Assembly: GCF_002385225.1 (NCBI RefSeq)
Contig: NZ_DGDC01000041.1
Span: 1-64,000 of the forward strand
DNA from: Psychrobacter sp. UBA3962
GTDB taxonomy: Bacteria; Pseudomonadota; Gammaproteobacteria; Pseudomonadales; Moraxellaceae
Direction: 5' to 3'
Length of the DNA stretch: 64,000 nucleotides
The translations under genes and the position numbers were made by a program. The notes below the pieces were generated by a model. That model worked only from the letters and a program-made list of their open reading frames with translations, was not told the origin of the DNA and searched no databases. Each line of letters opens with the position of its first letter. The first letter of the stretch is position 1. Shown here piece by piece: positions 62,054-64,000 of the stretch.

Positions 62054-62399
62054 GCCCATAAGAACAGTAGTTCTTGGGATATTATTGATACTCCAGTTGG
62101 GCGTAATCTCAAATGCTTGGGCGCAGCAATGTTTTGCTGATGCCAATCGTGCCTATGCGTATCTAATAACTCAGCAGCAGAATAAACAATTGGTTAAGCA
62201 AAGCGGGGTTATTAATTTAAATACTGCAGCTGAGGGGGAGTTAACACAATTAAAAGGCATCGGTAGCAGTAAGGCTCAGCAGATCATGTTATATAGAGAG
62301 GCCTTTGGGCCATTTGCTTCTGTTGATGATTTGGTAAAAGTGAAAGGCATTGGGGATAAAACTGTGGCCAAAAATAGAGCTCGGATGAGTGTAGAGTAG
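62046..62399 (+). CDS. comEA: ComEA-family helix-hairpin-helix DNA-binding protein
   Basis: The product is about 117 aa with a signal peptide (VVLGILLILQLGVISNAWAQ) and one ComEA helix-hairpin-helix domain: INLNTAAEGELTQLKGIGSS, then FGPFASVDDLVKVKGIGDKT. Periplasmic ComEA binds incoming DNA during natural transformation. ATG 62046 lies inside the mazG end (8-nt overlap) and starts directly at the signal peptide; the frame also opens at 62019. Confidence 0.85.
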   Translation: MNKPIRTVVLGILLILQLGVISNAWAQQCFADANRAYAYLITQQQNKQLVKQSGVINLNTAAEGELTQLKGIGSSKAQQIMLYREAFGPFASVDDLVKVKGIGDKTVAKNRARMSVE

Positions 62400-62428
62400 T
62401 CATAAGCTTCGCCAGTACCAAAAGCGGA

Positions 62429-62959
62429 TTACTGACAAACCACTTGCAAAATCTCATTATCAGCGGCTAAAGGTTGCCATTGCAGCTGTTTAAAAGTAGC
62501 GGCAGACAAAGGGGCTTTGGTGGTTAAGCTGGTGATGGCAGGTTGTTGGCAGTTGACCAGCTGTGGAATGATTTTGGTGCTAATGCGTCTCTCAAACAAG
62601 TAGATATTACTGCGTCTGATATCTTCTGTGGTCAGATTAATATCAGAGCCAAGCGGCTCGCCTGCCTCAACCGCCATAAAGCGAATCACCTGTGGTTTTA
62701 GGTAGCTCCAAGGGCGATACCAAGCCTGTCCTTCAACTGTTTTGACCACTTTTACTTGTTCGGGCAACCTGTCTATCTGCTGCTGTTGCCAGTTGTATTC
62801 TTGATGAATTTGAAAGCCTAACATGCCGATTGCTGCAAAAATAGGAATGAGCCATTTCGGGGCTTGTTTGCCAGCAAACTTAGTAAGATGGCGGATAATC
62901 ATGGCGATACCAGCCATACCAAAGCCTGCAGTTATCGTGGCAATAAATTCATAAATCAT
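62429..62959 (-). CDS. Conserved-looking small membrane protein, function unknown
   Basis: The 176-aa product has two hydrophobic N-terminal segments (about 4-22, IATITAGFGMAGIAMII; about 37-50, LIPIFAAIGMLGFQI). These are followed by a soluble domain containing WYRPWSYLKPQVIRFMAVEAG, RSNIYLFERR and two late Cys (NCQQ and the C-terminal VVCQ). I do not recognise a family. The start is an ATG at 62959 with a GGAGTC-like RBS. Confidence 0.7.
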   Translation of the reverse strand: MIYEFIATITAGFGMAGIAMIIRHLTKFAGKQAPKWLIPIFAAIGMLGFQIHQEYNWQQQQIDRLPEQVKVVKTVEGQAWYRPWSYLKPQVIRFMAVEAGEPLGSDINLTTEDIRRSNIYLFERRISTKIIPQLVNCQQPAITSLTTKAPLSAATFKQLQWQPLAADNEILQVVCQ

Positions 62960-63009
62960 GGGCAGGAGTCCGAGGTTAGTGAGTCAAAAAATGGCTAGTA
63001 TTAATAAAC

Positions 63010-63079
63010 AAAAGATGAATAAGCCGCTTAAGTGACCTATTCATCTTTTTGACTAACTCAGTGGGCGGGCCACTGAGTT
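63010..63079. terminator. Tandem hairpins after the symporter gene
   Basis: Two adjacent inverted repeats: aaaagatgaata/tattcatctttt (63010-63021, 63038-63049) and aactcagtgg/ccactgagtt (63055-63064, 63070-63079; loop gcggg). They lie just past the minus-strand symporter stop. The first has T-rich tails on both strands and is the better terminator candidate. Confidence 0.65.
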
Positions 63080-63118
63080 GTTTTGCAGTTAAGAAAAATA
63101 GAATGTCTTGTTTGCATA

Positions 63119-64000
63119 TCAATGGTCAATAGCTGCCCCAGCACCGCGAGGAGAGCGAACACTTTCAACCAATTGCTGAATATGTACTGGAGGTGCTTGA
63201 GTCATTGAAGATACCAAGAAAGCTAGGATAAAGTTAATTAGAGCACCAACGGCACCAAACGACATTGGCGAGATACCAAATAACCAGTACTCAGCGGTAT
63301 CAGGGAAGTTGGCAGTATCTGGGATAAAGAACCAACCTTTGTACACGAAGATATAGACCAAAGTGGTAATTAAACCGGCCAACATGCCTACGATAGCCCC
63401 ATAGTTATTGATGCGTTTTGAGAAAATACCCATCATCAATGCAGGGAACAGCGAAGCACCAGCGATACCAAAGGCTAGCGCCACTACTTGCGCCGCAAAA
63501 CCTGGTGGGTTAATCCCTAAGTAGGTCGCGACCACAATAGCAACCGCCATTGAGATACGGGCTACCAATAGCTCACCTTTATCGGTAATATCAGGATTAA
63601 AGTTACGCTTGACTAAGTCATGGCTAATGGCAGAAGAGATGGCCAATAGCAGACCTGCTGCGGTAGATAAAGCTGCGGCTAAACCACCTGCTGCAATTAA
63701 ACCAATAACCCAAGGTGGTAAGTTGGCAATCTCAGGGTTGGCCAATACCATGATGTCATTGTTCACATCCAGCTCGTTACCTGCCCAGCCCGCATTAGTA
63801 AATTTACCTTCGAGCTCTGCTGCATGCGCCACTTTCGCTTCTTCAACGGCAGCTGTAGCAGCGGCAACATCGCCACCTTCATTTTGTGCAGTGACTAAAG
63901 CTGCTTGCGCTGCTCCTAAGCCACTGTCATTGTACATCTGAATACGACCATCACCGTTTAGATCATTGTATTGAATCAGACCGGTTTCTTCCCAAGTTTG
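63119..64000 (-). CDS. Sodium:solute symporter, acetate-permease-like (partial; 5' end beyond window)
   Basis: The open frame continues to the right edge without a start, so at least 294 C-terminal residues are visible. There is a periplasmic Ala-rich insert, then helices with PPWVIGLIAAGGLAAALSTA and LLLAISSAISHDLVKRNFNP, typical of SSS-family ActP/VC_2705-type cation acetate symporters, and further helices (GMLAGLITTLVYIFVYKGW). The insert begins with NDLNGDGRIQ, an EF-hand-like loop. The first in-frame Met (63937) is internal, not the start. Acetate as substrate is inferred from family resemblance. Confidence 0.85.
   Translation of the reverse strand, partial: QTWEETGLIQYNDLNGDGRIQMYNDSGLGAAQAALVTAQNEGGDVAAATAAVEEAKVAHAAELEGKFTNAGWAGNELDVNNDIMVLANPEIANLPPWVIGLIAAGGLAAALSTAAGLLLAISSAISHDLVKRNFNPDITDKGELLVARISMAVAIVVATYLGINPPGFAAQVVALAFGIAGASLFPALMMGIFSKRINNYGAIVGMLAGLITTLVYIFVYKGWFFIPDTANFPDTAEYWLFGISPMSFGAVGALINFILAFLVSSMTQAPPVHIQQLVESVRSPRGAGAAIDH

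Overview
The window looks like a chromosomal segment of a gammaproteobacterium of the family Moraxellaceae, most likely Psychrobacter or a close relative. This is inferred from gene content and order and from the moderately AT-rich sequence; no database search was possible. The main reasons are an Acinetobacter/Psychrobacter-type K (capsule) locus with gdr, a bacillosamine-type initiating set and wza-wzb-wzc, and a TCA block ordered gltA / sdhCDAB / sucAB-lpd-sucCD.

Region 1 (about 0.1-26 kb, all minus strand) is a complete Wzx/Wzy-dependent capsular polysaccharide locus. Read in transcription order it runs wza-wzb-wzc (export and phosphoregulation), gdr, rmlB, rmlA, a VioA-like aminotransferase, a VioB-like acetyltransferase, a WecF-like GT56 transferase, wzx, ugd, a GT2, wzy, a second GT2, a GT4, wecB, wecC, a second GT4, itrB, qhbB, qhbA and wzi. 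It encodes routes to UDP-QuiNAc4NAc-type sugar (Gdr/QhbA/QhbB, loaded on lipid by ItrB), a dTDP-4-acetamido-4,6-dideoxyhexose (RmlA/RmlB/VioA/VioB; no rmlC or rmlD), UDP-ManNAcA (WecB/WecC) and UDP-GlcA (Ugd). With five non-initiating glycosyltransferases, the predicted repeat has up to about six sugars and partly resembles enterobacterial common antigen chemistry.

Region 2 (26-36.7 kb) is mixed housekeeping and accessory: a UvrD/Rep-family helicase, a GT14 glycosyltransferase, a bile acid:sodium symporter-family transporter, an alpha/beta hydrolase overlapping ribB (with a degenerate GTP cyclohydrolase II domain), rarA, and a translationally coupled pair encoding a DUF4157-like HELTH-motif protein and a coiled-coil lipoprotein.

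Region 3 (36.8-52.6 kb) is the TCA block: gltA (minus), then sdhCDAB, sucA, sucB, lpdA, sucC and sucD (plus). Long intergenic gaps and a series of strong hairpins separate several of these genes.

Region 4 (52.7-61 kb) supplies sugar precursors: galU, pgi, a degenerate UDP-glucose dehydrogenase paralogue lacking catalytic residues, pgm/manB, and a second intact ugd. A lone IS200/IS605-type tnpB lies between pgm and ugd. This module often forms one end of Acinetobacter K loci; here it lies beyond the TCA block, about 27 kb from wza.

Region 5 (61-64 kb) has mazG, a comEA-like gene, a small membrane protein gene, and the 3' part of a sodium:solute symporter gene that runs off the right end. I saw no rRNA, tRNA, CRISPR array or prophage.
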